The notes under the pieces are model-generated. The model had not been told where the DNA came from, searched no databases, and saw only the letters and a program-made list of their open reading frames with translations. A stretch of DNA of 26,964 nt from UBA1227 sp045642705 (GTDB lineage: Bacteria; Bacillota; Clostridia; Oscillospirales; Acutalibacteraceae): assembly GCA_045642705.1 (NCBI GenBank), contig JAZUJK010000005.1, positions 1-26,964 on the forward strand. Direction: 5' to 3'. This document shows, in pieces, positions 7,384 to 15,643 of this stretch. Positions within the stretch are counted from its first letter, which is position 1; every line of letters starts with the position of its first letter. A program made the translations under genes and the position numbers.

Positions 7384-8076
7384 ATGTTTAGATACGTTCA
7401 TGCACCTACAGTTGGACTTGGTGTTGAGGAAGCAATTAAGGCTCTTAACGAATATGGTGTAATGGAAGAGAGAGAAAACCAAGACTGGGCAGATACAACC
7501 AAAGAAATTCAGCTCTGTCTTGATATTGACGATCCAACAGCGGAACCTGCTATTAGCCGCTGCATTTTCGGTGACCTTCGTGCACTTGCAAGCTATGACC
7601 ATGAAATTCTTGATGGTACTGCTGATGATCGTGGTTGGAAATATACTTATCACCAGCTATATTCCAGATTTTATGATCAGTGCCGCGACGAATTAAAGCG
7701 CAATATTCATACTCGTCGTGCTTGTATAGCACTTGGCCAGGGTGATATCAATTTCTCTGAGGATCCTCCTTGTCTCCAGATGCTTATGTTTAACTATGTA
7801 CAAGGTAAGCTTGAGATGACAATTATTTTCCGCTCAAATGATGGAGTTAAGGCATTCCCAATGAACATCCATGCTATTTCTCTTATTCAGCAGAGAATGG
7901 CCAAGGAACTTGATGTTCCTGTTGGACCACTTCATTATATTGCTAACAATTTCCATTGCTATAGCAGAGATTATGAATTAATTCAGCAGTATTGCCGTAA
8001 TTTTGAGAATGCAAATGAGAAACGTCGTTTCTTCTCTATGGAACAGGTAATGAAATATTATAATGAAGAAGAATAA
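7384..8076 (+). CDS. archaeal-type (short) thymidylate synthase family protein
   Basis: 230 residues, much shorter than ThyA of about 264-316. The C-terminal two thirds align to thymidylate synthase by exact spacing: nucleophile Cys130 in DPPCLQ; Arg150-Ser151-x-Asp153 (RSND) 20 residues later, as Arg166/Ser167/Asp169 from Cys146 of E. coli ThyA; Asn161 (MNIHA) 31 residues after Cys, matching Asn177 that selects uracil; His191-x-Tyr193-Ser, matching His207/Tyr209. The paired Arg111-Arg112 fit the phosphate-binding pair. WKYTYHQL and PPCLQ are the style of the methanogen enzyme group. All dUMP-contact residues I can align are kept, so methylation (or hydroxymethylation) of dUMP is plausible. 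It overlaps the MATE gene by 14 bases. The N-terminal 80 residues are unrecognised. Confidence 0.8.
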   Translation: MFRYVHAPTVGLGVEEAIKALNEYGVMEERENQDWADTTKEIQLCLDIDDPTAEPAISRCIFGDLRALASYDHEILDGTADDRGWKYTYHQLYSRFYDQCRDELKRNIHTRRACIALGQGDINFSEDPPCLQMLMFNYVQGKLEMTIIFRSNDGVKAFPMNIHAISLIQQRMAKELDVPVGPLHYIANNFHCYSRDYELIQQYCRNFENANEKRRFFSMEQVMKYYNEEE

Positions 8077-9463
8077 ATATATTGGTGACAGAGCTTTTTA
8101 TAGAAATGTTCTGAGTCTATCTATTCCTATAATGATTCAGAATTTCATAACAAACTTTGTCAGCATGCTTGACAACTTAATGGTTGGAAATCTAGGCACC
8201 GCCCAAATGAGCGGTGTCTCTGTTTCTAATCAGCTACTTTTTGTATTTGAACTTTCTATATTTGGCCTCTTATCAGGCGCTGGCATATTTGGCGCCCAAT
8301 ATGCAGGCAATAGAAATGTAGAGGGTGTCAGATACTCTTTTAGATTTAAATTAATATCCAGTATTTTCTTTACTACTTTATTCGCTCTCTTATTTATCTT
8401 CGCGAGCGAAACATTAGTTGGCCTCTATCTAAAAGGAGATGGAGATCCAAATCTTGCAATAGATACTGTCAGATATTCGAGAGAATATCTGACACTTATG
8501 ATAATTGGTCTCTATCCAGCGGCCATTTCCATGTCTTATGCTAGCACGCTGCGCGAACTTGGTGAGACCAAGGTGCCTATGTATGCGAGCCTCGCAGCAG
8601 TCGTTTTCAATTTGATTTTCGACTATATCTTAATCTATGGAAAACTCGGCGCACCGAGGCTCGAAGTACGCGGTGCTGCAATAGCAACCGTCGCAGCGCG
8701 CTTCTTGGAACTCGCAATACTTATTGTCTGGACAAACTTCCACAAGAATGATGGCTTGTTCTCATTCCTCAGCAGCGCATTTAAGTCCCTATATATTCCT
8801 AAGTCACTGGTGCTCAATATAATCAAGAAGGGCACACCACTAATGCTCAATGAGACACTTTGGTCCGCAGGAATAACAAGACTTACACAGTGCTATTCTA
8901 TGCGTGATTTGAGCGTTGTACCGGCTATGAGCATATCATCTACATACTTCAATTTGTTCTCAGTAATGTTCGTATCTCTTGGTGCTGCAATTGGTATCAT
9001 AATTGGTCAGAAACTTGGAGCATCAGAGACAGATGATGCTATGGATACAGCGAGAAAACTTATTGCATTTTCATTCTTTATTACAATTGGTGTCTCGCTT
9101 CTATTTATTGGCTGCTCGTTCTTTATTCCGTCTATGTATGCAACAACAGCGGATGTTAAGAGAATGGCAACTCTCTTTATGATTATTTCAGCAACGGGTA
9201 TGCTGGGTGATTCGATATGCAACTCAACATATTTCACGATAAGATCCGGTGGTAATACGATAATTACTTTTGTTATGGACTCAGGATTTGTATGGTGTGT
9301 AAATGTCGTGCTTGCAACAATTCTTATTAATTTTACTTCGCTTTCTGTCTATATGATTTATTTCATAATTCAGATGTGCAATTACATAAAAGCGGGTATA
9401 GGCATTTATCTTGTAAAGCAGGGTAAATGGATTAAGAATATTGTAAAGACTGAAACTAATTAA
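8063..9463 (+). CDS. MATE family multidrug/cation-coupled efflux transporter
   Basis: 466 residues with about 12 hydrophobic segments and the MATE N-terminus: RNVLSLSIPIMIQNFITNFVSMLDNLMVGNLGTAQMSGVSVSNQ. In this family the Met-Val-Gly region and the following Ala/Ser-rich helix line the N-lobe. A second internal repeat starts near VLNIIKKGTPLMLNETLWSAG, as expected for the two-lobe fold. Exports drugs or metabolites in exchange for Na+ or H+; the substrate cannot be read. ATG 8063 lies within the end of the thymidylate synthase-like gene (14-base overlap, different frame), so the two are co-translated. The tRNA-Thr promoter follows directly. Confidence 0.92.
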   Translation: MKKNKYIGDRAFYRNVLSLSIPIMIQNFITNFVSMLDNLMVGNLGTAQMSGVSVSNQLLFVFELSIFGLLSGAGIFGAQYAGNRNVEGVRYSFRFKLISSIFFTTLFALLFIFASETLVGLYLKGDGDPNLAIDTVRYSREYLTLMIIGLYPAAISMSYASTLRELGETKVPMYASLAAVVFNLIFDYILIYGKLGAPRLEVRGAAIATVAARFLELAILIVWTNFHKNDGLFSFLSSAFKSLYIPKSLVLNIIKKGTPLMLNETLWSAGITRLTQCYSMRDLSVVPAMSISSTYFNLFSVMFVSLGAAIGIIIGQKLGASETDDAMDTARKLIAFSFFITIGVSLLFIGCSFFIPSMYATTADVKRMATLFMIISATGMLGDSICNSTYFTIRSGGNTIITFVMDSGFVWCVNVVLATILINFTSLSVYMIYFIIQMCNYIKAGIGIYLVKQGKWIKNIVKTETN

Positions 9464-9466
9464 CAA

Positions 9467-9495
9467 TTGAACTTTTGCGGCTCACATGGTATTAT
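9467..9495 (+). promoter_or_regulatory. promoter of tRNA-Thr
   Basis: TTGAAC (9467-9472), 17 bases, TATTAT (9490-9495), immediately after the MATE stop codon, so the tRNA need not rely on read-through. Confidence 0.65.
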
Positions 9496-9512
9496 ATGTA
9501 AGTCGCAAATAT

Positions 9513-9588
9513 GCTGATATGGCACAGGAGGCAGCGCACTTCCTTGGTAAGGAAGAGGTCACCGGTTCGAATCCGGTTATCAGCTCCA
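9513..9588 (+). tRNA. tRNA-Thr (anticodon GGT)
   Basis: Acceptor GCTGATA pairs with TATCAGC; anticodon stem CTTCC/GGAAG with loop TTGGTAA gives GGT; T-arm ACCGG TTCGAAT CCGGT; encoded CCA at 9586-9588. The D-stem GCAC/GCGC has one A-C mismatch (9524 with 9535), the only irregularity. Confidence 0.94.
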
Positions 9589-9597
9589 ATAAAAAAG

Positions 9598-9627
9598 CCC
9601 TTGAACAAAACGTTCAAGGGTCTTTTT
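9598..9627. terminator. bidirectional terminator between tRNA-Thr and padR
   Basis: CCCTTGAAC (9598-9606), loop AAAAC, GTTCAAGGG (9612-9620), with an A-run before and TCTTTTTTT after. Serves tRNA-Thr on the plus strand and the padR gene (stop at 9628) on the minus strand. Confidence 0.9.
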
Positions 9628-10170
9628 TTATTTATAAATTTTGATGCAATTTTCAAGCCATTTGATATATGAGTTTTCTCTTAGTATAGCACCGTCAAGT
9701 ACCATATAATCTCCAAGTTCTGTTGTGCCTTTTTCTGGTACTTTGTTATTAAATACTTTTAACATAATACCAGTTAAATGATCTCTTTTTTCAATATGCT
9801 GCTTTATTTGACTTTTTAGGAGAGTGATAAACTCATCATCTGTTAGTGACTCAGAATAGAATGTACGCAAACGGAAAATGTCCTTGTATGTACGTTCGAT
9901 TGCCTCATCAAACTTTAACCAATCAATAAAGTCTTGATGGCCTAGCTCGGTGATAGAGTAGAGTTTAGTCTCCATCTTTTCACCTTTTATTGATGTATCA
10001 TATTTTAGTAAGCCTTCGTCTACAAGCTTTTTTAGTTCTGGATAAATCTGACTATGTTCAGCGTGCCAGAAACTGGTGAGAGCTCTGTCCTCGAAGGCTT
10101 TTTTTATATCATAACCCGTCATAGGTTCACGATTAACAAGACCAAGTATAGCATATTTTAAGTTACGCAT
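9628..10170 (-). CDS. PadR family transcriptional regulator
   Basis: 180 residues. The N-terminal winged helix-turn-helix is typical of PadR: LKYAILGLVNREPMTGYDIKKAF, then SQIYPELKKLVDEGLLKYD and the wing ending TKLYSITELGHQDFIDWL. The C-terminal ~90 residues are a predicted helical dimerisation/effector domain (Vir_act_alpha_C type), so this is the longer PadR-s2/AphA-like class. It lies divergent to the 11-gene run starting at 10359, with an ATGT-N8-ACAT palindrome between them, so it most likely represses that operon until an effector binds. Several characterised PadR proteins respond to phenolic acids; the effector here is unknown. GGAG precedes ATG 10170. Confidence 0.93.
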   Translation of the reverse strand: MRNLKYAILGLVNREPMTGYDIKKAFEDRALTSFWHAEHSQIYPELKKLVDEGLLKYDTSIKGEKMETKLYSITELGHQDFIDWLKFDEAIERTYKDIFRLRTFYSESLTDDEFITLLKSQIKQHIEKRDHLTGIMLKVFNNKVPEKGTTELGDYMVLDGAILRENSYIKWLENCIKIYK

Positions 10171-10251
10171 ATTTTGCTCCTAACTGTACAAATTGTATGT
10201 TAATTATATTATAAACACCCAAAATGAACAATTGTAAAAATCGACAAAATA

Positions 10252-10273
10252 AATATGTAAACATTTACATATT
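10252..10273. promoter_or_regulatory. probable PadR operator
   Basis: AATATGTAAA (10252-10261) CA TTTACATATT (10264-10273): a perfect 10-bp inverted repeat that contains ATGT-N8-ACAT, the spacing reported for PadR-type operators. It lies between padR and the 10359 operon, about 85 bases before the first plus-strand gene. Confidence 0.75.
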
Positions 10274-10287
10274 CGTCAATGGAAAAT

Positions 10288-10316
10288 TTGACTGATAAAG
10301 ATTATATTATTATTGG
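10288..10316 (+). promoter_or_regulatory. possible promoter of the enoate-reduction operon
   Basis: TTGACT (10288-10293) with TATTGG 17 bases later (10311-10316). The -10 is poor, and TATTAT with shorter spacing overlaps it. It starts 15 bases after the palindrome, so a bound repressor would sit just upstream of or over -35. Confidence 0.4.
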
Positions 10317-10358
10317 TGAATATTGTTCGGAAATAAAACTGAATATGGAGGAGATATG

Positions 10359-10784
10359 ATGAGCGTTTTCAAAAAGCCAATTCATATGCCTGATCCATCT
10401 TTTGAAGAAATCTATACCGGATTTGTAGAGTTCTATGATGATATCGAGCATTGTGAATTGAATTTGGGTGAAATGAGAACTTTCAAGGTTAAAAACGGTG
10501 CAGTAAATGGCGATGTTGAAGCTGATATTGCTCCTGTTGTATCAGTACTTTGGAAGACTAAGAGACTTGATGGTGGCGTAAAGTACGAAAGCAAGTTTGT
10601 TGCAAGACGGGGACACCTTATCACAATTTCATGTGATGTATATGGCAACAATTCTAAAATGCTTAATATACTTTATAACACTGGTTGGCCAGGATTCACT
10701 TGGCTTGCACACACCATTACATTTATCAAAGTAGATAGCGTGGTTGGTAACAAGGTTACCTTTACCTGCTATAAAGTAAATTAG
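10359..10784 (+). CDS. unrecognised 141-residue protein, first gene of the PadR-linked operon
   Basis: Start is one of two adjacent ATG codons (10356 or 10359); GGAGGAG at 10347-10353 is better spaced for 10359. No family recognised. No signal peptide or membrane segment. The C-terminal ~80 residues look beta-rich with alternating strands (VSVLWKTKRLDGGVKYESKFVARRGHLITISCDVYG, then WLAHTITFIKVDSVVGNKVTFTCYKV), which suggests a small barrel or lipocalin-like fold, but that is only a pattern. Twelve bases separate it from the DUF3237 gene, with a GGGGG site in between, and all following genes are equally close, so it belongs to the operon and is induced with it. A ligand-binding or accessory role to the enzymes is possible; nothing more can be said. 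Confidence 0.75.
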   Translation: MSVFKKPIHMPDPSFEEIYTGFVEFYDDIEHCELNLGEMRTFKVKNGAVNGDVEADIAPVVSVLWKTKRLDGGVKYESKFVARRGHLITISCDVYGNNSKMLNILYNTGWPGFTWLAHTITFIKVDSVVGNKVTFTCYKVN

Positions 10785-10796
10785 GGGGTGTGCACT

Positions 10797-11285
10797 ATGA
10801 AAACAAAATTCTTATATTACACTGAGTGCGCATGTCCTGCACTTATGTTTCCTGTGGGACTAAAGGGTCTCGGCGCACAAGTGGTAATTCCTATTGAGGA
10901 TGGTCCTTGTGAGGGTGGCGAGATAAATGGAGTTATTAAGCCTCTCGGCGCAGACTGGAATACAATCCATTTACTCGGCATCACAAGTGACGTACTTGCA
11001 AAGTATCAGATTACAACGGATGATGGCGCAGTACTTGATTTGTTTACTGACGGTAGAATGAAGGTAATGTGGGATAAGGTACCTAAAAATATATTAGGCC
11101 TCAAGCATTACTTCTCCGACTATGTATATTTTAGAGAATTTCTCTACTATCATACAAACGATGAGCGATATAAATGGCTCGAGGATACACCTTGTTTTGC
11201 AATGATAGGAATGAAATTAACAATCAAAGATAGAAAACCATATTTTTTGATTAGCTATTATGCTTATGCTATTGAGGGGGAATAG
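10797..11285 (+). CDS. DUF3237 (UPF0311) family protein
   Basis: 162 residues from ATG 10797; the GGGGG site at 10784-10788 rules out the GTG at 10788 that lies in it. The sequence follows the DUF3237 pattern: GPCEGGEINGVIKPLGADW (GADW at 51-54), YQITTDDGAVLDLFTDGR (70-87), then YVYFREFLYYHTNDERYKWLED (109-130) and CFAMIGMKL. DUF3237 proteins are predicted beta-barrels of unknown activity that turn up in aromatic and polyketide catabolic clusters. Two bases separate its stop from the next ATG, so translation is probably coupled to the hydrolase. In this operon a small enzyme or binding protein acting on the aromatic or ester substrate is a reasonable guess, not a demonstrated role. Confidence 0.78.
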   Translation: MKTKFLYYTECACPALMFPVGLKGLGAQVVIPIEDGPCEGGEINGVIKPLGADWNTIHLLGITSDVLAKYQITTDDGAVLDLFTDGRMKVMWDKVPKNILGLKHYFSDYVYFREFLYYHTNDERYKWLEDTPCFAMIGMKLTIKDRKPYFLISYYAYAIEGE

Positions 11286-11287
11286 TA

Positions 11288-12055
11288 ATGGAGTATACAA
11301 TCAGACCATTTACAACTAAGAGTGAACAGGGCAATACAATTCGCGGTATTGTTGTTAAACCTAAAAATTTCTCTGGTAAATTACCAGCAATCGTTATGTC
11401 ACACGAGTTTTGTGCTAACATGTGGACCACTTTCCGCTATGCAAGAAAAGTTGTAGAAGACGGTTATGTATGCTTCTGCTATGACTTCACTCGTTCAGGC
11501 TCGGGTATTTCAGGTGGTAGCTCAATTGGTATGAGTGCTGTTCAGGAGTCACGTGACGTAGTTTCAGTATTTAACTATGCCAAGGCTCAGAGCTATGTTG
11601 ATACATCTAATATTACTCTCTGGGGCTGCTCACAAGGTGGTATGGCTACATCACTTGTTGCACCAGAACTTGAGGATCAGATTTCCAAGATAATTCTCTA
11701 TTATCCAGCACTTTCTATCTGCGACGATGCTAGAAAGGGTTCAATGATCACAGCACGTTTTGATCCTAAGAATCCACCAGAGACTTTCTGGTGTGCAATT
11801 GTTCATGTTGGTAAGAACTACTGTACAGACGTTATTGATCTTGATCCATATGAGCAGATTTGTAAGTTTAGCAAGCCTGTACTTTTGATTCATGGTAACA
11901 AGGACCACATTGTTAATGTTTCATATTCAAGAGAAGCAGCAGCTAAGTATCCAAACTGTGAATTCCATGAGTTCCCAGCAGAGCATCTCTGGATTGGTGG
12001 CGGTGCTAAGAAGGCTGTTGCTATCACAAGAGAATTTTTAGAGAAGAATAAGTAA
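11288..12055 (+). CDS. alpha/beta hydrolase, esterase-like (cinnamoyl/feruloyl esterase architecture)
   Basis: 255 residues, no signal peptide, so cytoplasmic. Catalytic triad: Ser115 in GCSQGG, Asp206 in IHGNKDHIV, His233 in AEHLW; oxyanion region MSHEFCAN. The core is interrupted between strand 6 and the Asp (residues 145-190) by a lid-like insertion. Size, GNTIRGIVVKPKN start, triad placement and insertion match the dienelactone-hydrolase-like esterases that include intracellular cinnamoyl (feruloyl, chlorogenate) esterases of lactobacilli and Butyrivibrio, though peptidase S9-like relatives share these traits. In this operon it could release a free acid from an ester before CoA activation. 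Eleven bases before the CoA-transferase gene. Function by context is inference; hydrolase class is firm. Confidence 0.88.
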   Translation: MEYTIRPFTTKSEQGNTIRGIVVKPKNFSGKLPAIVMSHEFCANMWTTFRYARKVVEDGYVCFCYDFTRSGSGISGGSSIGMSAVQESRDVVSVFNYAKAQSYVDTSNITLWGCSQGGMATSLVAPELEDQISKIILYYPALSICDDARKGSMITARFDPKNPPETFWCAIVHVGKNYCTDVIDLDPYEQICKFSKPVLLIHGNKDHIVNVSYSREAAAKYPNCEFHEFPAEHLWIGGGAKKAVAITREFLEKNK

Positions 12056-12066
12056 GGTGAAAATTT

Positions 12067-13680
12067 ATGGCTAAATTTATTAGTGCAAAGGAAGCTGCGC
12101 AGCTGATTCCTGATGGCGCTACCGTAGGTATAGGCGGTATGGGTCTGTCCGGTTGGGCTGAGGAAATTGCTTGCGCAATTCGTGATAATTATGCTGAAAC
12201 CGGACACCCTAAGGGCATACACCTAAAGCAGGGTAGCGCCATGGGCGACTGGGGCAATGGTAATAAGTATATCGGCTGGGACCGCGTAAAGCGCGACGAG
12301 CCTGACATGGAGCACGGTGCACGTGGTGCAACTCGTCTCGGTGAGGCGGGCCCAGGCCTTGTTGCAAAGTGGACAAGTGCTCATATAGGTTCTGCATTTT
12401 CACTTTGCGACCAAGCACGTGCAGAGCAACTGGAGAGCTATTGTTTGCCACAGGGTGTAATTATTAACTTGTGGAGAGAAATAGCAGCAGGCAGACCAGG
12501 TCTTCTTACTAAGACTGGTCTTGGTACATTCGTTGACCCTCGTGTAGAGGGCGGTCGTATGAATAAGTCTGCCAAGGATGAACTTGTTAAAGTTGTTGAA
12601 TTCGGTGGCGAAGAATATCTCTTCTATCCTGGATTTAAAGTAGATGTAGCAATCCTTCGTGGTACTATCGCTGATGAAAATGGCAATATCTCATTTGCAC
12701 ATGAATCAGTAATTAATGAAGGTCTTGCAATTGCAGAGGCAACTAAGAATTCTGGCGGTATTGTAATCGTACAGGTTGAGTATCTTGCTAAGAAAGAGAC
12801 ACTCAATCCTAAGGAAGTTAAGATTCCTGGAGTTCTCGTTGACTATGTTGTAAAGGCAAAAGATCCAATGTCCTGTTGGCAGGCAGAAGGCGACTATTGG
12901 GAGCCTTCATTCTCAGGACAGATTAAAATCCCACTTGATGAAATCAAGCCAATTCCATTTGACGAGCGCAAAGTAATTTGCCGCAGATGTGCAATGGAAC
13001 TAAAAGCAGGCAACCTCGTAAATCTTGGCGTAGGTATGCCAGCTGATGTATCTAAGGTTGTTGCCGAAGAGGGACAACTCGATAAGATTACAATGTCCAC
13101 AGAGTCAGGCATGGTTGGTGGTATACCATCAGCTCTTCCATCATTTGGTAGTGCATATAACCCAGAGGCTATTATTACACCAAACGATATGTTCGACTTA
13201 ATCTCAGGTGGTGGACTTGATGTTACTTGTCTAGGTATTGGACAGGTTGATAAATATGGTAATAATAACGTATCTCGTATGGGATCACGTCTTACAGGCC
13301 CTGGCGGATTTATCGATATTACTGCCGCTACTAAGAAAGTTATATTCGCAGGTACATTTACAGGACATGCAGAATATAAGATTGGCGATGGCAAGATTGA
13401 AGTCATAAAAGAGGGCGATATTAGAAAGTTTGTTGATACAGTTAGCCAGATTACATTCTCTGGACAGTATTCACCAGATACCCAGGACGTTCTATATGTA
13501 ACTGAGCGCGCTGTATTTAAACTAATAGATAAGAAACTCACAATTATTGAAATTGCACCGGGTCTTGATTTGCAGAAAGACATTTTGGATCAGATGGACT
13601 TTACTCCAGAAATCTCAGCTGATCTCAAAACTATGGATTCTCGCATCTTTAATGAGACTTGGGGAGGTCTAGAACTATGA
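12067..13680 (+). CDS. family I CoA-transferase (YdiF / propionate CoA-transferase type)
   Basis: 537 residues, both transferase domains fused in one chain, as in YdiF and propionate CoA-transferase. N-terminal half: DGATVGIGGMGLSGWAEEI. C-terminal half begins near ICRRCAMELKAGNLVNLGVGMPADVSK; the catalytic Glu is Glu346 in STESGMVGG, which forms the glutamyl-CoA thioester. GGGLDVTCLGIGQVD and GGFIDITAATKK are also typical. Moves CoA from one acyl-CoA to another acid, saving the ATP that the downstream ligase would spend. In the caffeate pathway of acetogens the equivalent enzyme recycles CoA from the reduced product to the incoming substrate. The stop codon overlaps the next gene in ATGA. 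Confidence 0.92.
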   Translation: MAKFISAKEAAQLIPDGATVGIGGMGLSGWAEEIACAIRDNYAETGHPKGIHLKQGSAMGDWGNGNKYIGWDRVKRDEPDMEHGARGATRLGEAGPGLVAKWTSAHIGSAFSLCDQARAEQLESYCLPQGVIINLWREIAAGRPGLLTKTGLGTFVDPRVEGGRMNKSAKDELVKVVEFGGEEYLFYPGFKVDVAILRGTIADENGNISFAHESVINEGLAIAEATKNSGGIVIVQVEYLAKKETLNPKEVKIPGVLVDYVVKAKDPMSCWQAEGDYWEPSFSGQIKIPLDEIKPIPFDERKVICRRCAMELKAGNLVNLGVGMPADVSKVVAEEGQLDKITMSTESGMVGGIPSALPSFGSAYNPEAIITPNDMFDLISGGGLDVTCLGIGQVDKYGNNNVSRMGSRLTGPGGFIDITAATKKVIFAGTFTGHAEYKIGDGKIEVIKEGDIRKFVDTVSQITFSGQYSPDTQDVLYVTERAVFKLIDKKLTIIEIAPGLDLQKDILDQMDFTPEISADLKTMDSRIFNETWGGLEL

Positions 13681-14819
13681 TACTTGATGAAAAGCGCGTT
13701 CTTATGCGCAAACTATGCCGTGATTTCGCTGAAAACGAATTTACGGATGAGTTACTCGACTGGCTAGAAGAGACCGGTGAATTCAATTGGGACATCTTCA
13801 ATAAGATGGGACAGTATGGATTCTGCGGAACTAAAATTCCAGTTGAATATGGCGGACAGGGTGGAGACTCCCTTGACTATGTTTTGATGGTAGAGGAGTT
13901 CGCTCGCAAGTCACCTGTACTTGCTATCTATGCAAATACATCAAATTCACTTGGTGGCGGTCCACTTATGATTTGTGGAAACGATGAGCAGAAAGAAAAG
14001 TATCTTGCCGATGTAGCACAGGGCAAGAAGATTATGGTTTTCTGCCTTACAGAACCAGGTGCTGGTTCTGATGCCGGTGGCACAATTACAACAGCGGTAG
14101 AAGATGGAGATTATTTCGTTCTTAATGGTCGTAAGACATTTGTATCTGGCGCTCCTGTTGCTGATTATGCTGTCGTTCTTGCCAAGACTGATCCAACACA
14201 AAAGGGATCACGTGGCATCTCAATGTTTATTGTAGATATGAAACTTCCAGGTGTTTCACTTGGAAAACCAGAAAACAAGATGGGTATTAAGGGATATCCT
14301 ACTTGTGACGTAATTCTAGAGGATGTAAGAGTACACAAGAGTGACCTTGTTGGCAAACGCGACAAGGGCTTTGGTGCCGCTATGGCAACACTCGATGGTG
14401 GTAGACTTGGTATTTCTGCTCAGGCTCTCGGTATTGCAGAAGGTGCATTTGATGAGGCACTTAAATATGCACAAGAGCGTAAGCAGTTTGGTAAACCAAT
14501 TGCCAATTTCCAGGCTATTTCTTTCATGCTCGCCGATATGGCAACAGAGATTGAAGCAGCTCGTGAACTAATCTATTCAACAGCACTCAAGAAGGATGCA
14601 GGAGATCCTGAGGCTTCTAAATTCTGTGCTATGTCTAAACTCTTTGCCGCTGAAATGTGTAATAGAGTAGCATATAAGGCTGTTCAGATTCATGGTGGCT
14701 ATGGCTATATCAAGGAATACAAAGTTGAACGTTTCTATCGTGATGCTCGTATTACAAGCATCTATGAGGGAACATCACAAGTTCAGCAAATGGTTATTTC
14801 TGGTAATCTTTTGAAGTAG
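13677..14819 (+). CDS. acyl-CoA dehydrogenase, probable enoyl-CoA reductase with EtfAB
   Basis: 380 residues from ATG 13677 (ATGA overlap with the CoA-transferase; GGGGAGG at 13661-13667). Domains in order: N-terminal helical, middle beta with FAD-binding FCLTEPGAGSDAGG (122-135), C-terminal helical with GGRLGISAQALGIAEGA, ERKQFGKPI and IHGGYGYIKEY. Catalytic base Glu364 in SIYEGTSQVQQ, at the short-chain/butyryl-CoA dehydrogenase position. Directly followed by etfB and etfA, the arrangement of bifurcating complexes such as Bcd-EtfAB and caffeyl-CoA reductase CarCDE. Most likely it runs as a reductase of a 2,3-enoyl-CoA in the anaerobic cell. The sequence does not show whether the acyl group is short-chain or aromatic. 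Confidence 0.92.
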   Translation: MILDEKRVLMRKLCRDFAENEFTDELLDWLEETGEFNWDIFNKMGQYGFCGTKIPVEYGGQGGDSLDYVLMVEEFARKSPVLAIYANTSNSLGGGPLMICGNDEQKEKYLADVAQGKKIMVFCLTEPGAGSDAGGTITTAVEDGDYFVLNGRKTFVSGAPVADYAVVLAKTDPTQKGSRGISMFIVDMKLPGVSLGKPENKMGIKGYPTCDVILEDVRVHKSDLVGKRDKGFGAAMATLDGGRLGISAQALGIAEGAFDEALKYAQERKQFGKPIANFQAISFMLADMATEIEAARELIYSTALKKDAGDPEASKFCAMSKLFAAEMCNRVAYKAVQIHGGYGYIKEYKVERFYRDARITSIYEGTSQVQQMVISGNLLK

Positions 14820-14830
14820 GAGGAACCCTT

Positions 14831-15631
14831 ATGAAATATATTGTATGTGTTAAGCAAGTTCCTGATACTCAAGGAAAGGTTGCTGTAAAAGAAGACGGTA
14901 CAATGGACCGTTCTAAAATGGAAACAATCATCAATCCAGATGATTTAAATGCTGTTGAGGCAGCACTATCTCTCAAGGACCAAAATCCAGAAGCTCAAGT
15001 TGTAGTAATCTCTATGGGACCCCCTCCCGCAGCAAGAATGCTGCATGAGCTTCTGGCTATGGGTGCCGATGAGGCTGTCCTTGTTTCAGGCCGTGAGTTT
15101 GGTGGATCTGATACATTTGCCACATCTCAAATTCTCGCTGGCGCTATCTCACATATCGGTATAGAGCCAGAGGATGTAATTTTCTGTGGTAGACAGGCAA
15201 TCGATGGTGATACAGCTCAGGTTGGACCACAGATTGCTGAAAAGCTTGGAATTCCACAGGTTTCTTATGCTGCAGATATCAAGCAGAACAAGGATAAACT
15301 AACAGTCAAGAGAATACTTGAAGATGGCTATATGAATATTGAAGTTTCAACACCTTGCCTTATCACATGTATAGGCGAGCTCAACAAGCCACGTTATATG
15401 ACAGTTCGTGGTGTATTGGAATTTGATAAGAAGCCATATTCTGTTCTTGATTTTGAAGCATTAAAAGATGAGCCACTTATCGAGCTCGATACAATCGGAC
15501 TCAAGGGCTCACCAACAAACGTATATAAATCATTCTCACCACCACAGAAGGGTGCAGGTAAGATGATCGATGCCACACAGAAGGGTATTGAAGGCATGGT
15601 TGCTGAACTTTCAGCAAAACATATCATATAA
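14831..15631 (+). CDS. etfB: electron transfer flavoprotein beta subunit, bifurcating type
   Basis: 266 residues. Typical start MKYIVCVKQVPDTQG with INPDDLNAVEAAL and GADEAVLVS. The region RQAIDGDTAQVGP (121-133) has the DGDTAQVGP form of EtfB proteins from flavin-based electron-bifurcating complexes; non-bifurcating forms usually read DDDxNQTG. Expected to carry the bifurcating FAD, taking hydride from NADH and splitting electrons between the enoyl-CoA reductase and ferredoxin or flavodoxin. PRYMTVRGVLEF is the recognition loop region that docks to the dehydrogenase. GGAGG at 14819-14823; 12 bases to etfA. Confidence 0.94.
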   Translation: MKYIVCVKQVPDTQGKVAVKEDGTMDRSKMETIINPDDLNAVEAALSLKDQNPEAQVVVISMGPPPAARMLHELLAMGADEAVLVSGREFGGSDTFATSQILAGAISHIGIEPEDVIFCGRQAIDGDTAQVGPQIAEKLGIPQVSYAADIKQNKDKLTVKRILEDGYMNIEVSTPCLITCIGELNKPRYMTVRGVLEFDKKPYSVLDFEALKDEPLIELDTIGLKGSPTNVYKSFSPPQKGAGKMIDATQKGIEGMVAELSAKHII

Positions 15632-15643
15632 GGAGGGAGAAAC

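Noticed and set aside
7111..9588. tRNA genes as attachment sites of an integrated element
   Set aside because: No partial copy of either tRNA 3' end was seen elsewhere in the window and no integrase is present.
12209..13583. Minus-strand frames under the CoA-transferase gene
   Set aside because: The plus strand has a full-length family I CoA-transferase; the antisense frames lack starts with ribosome sites.
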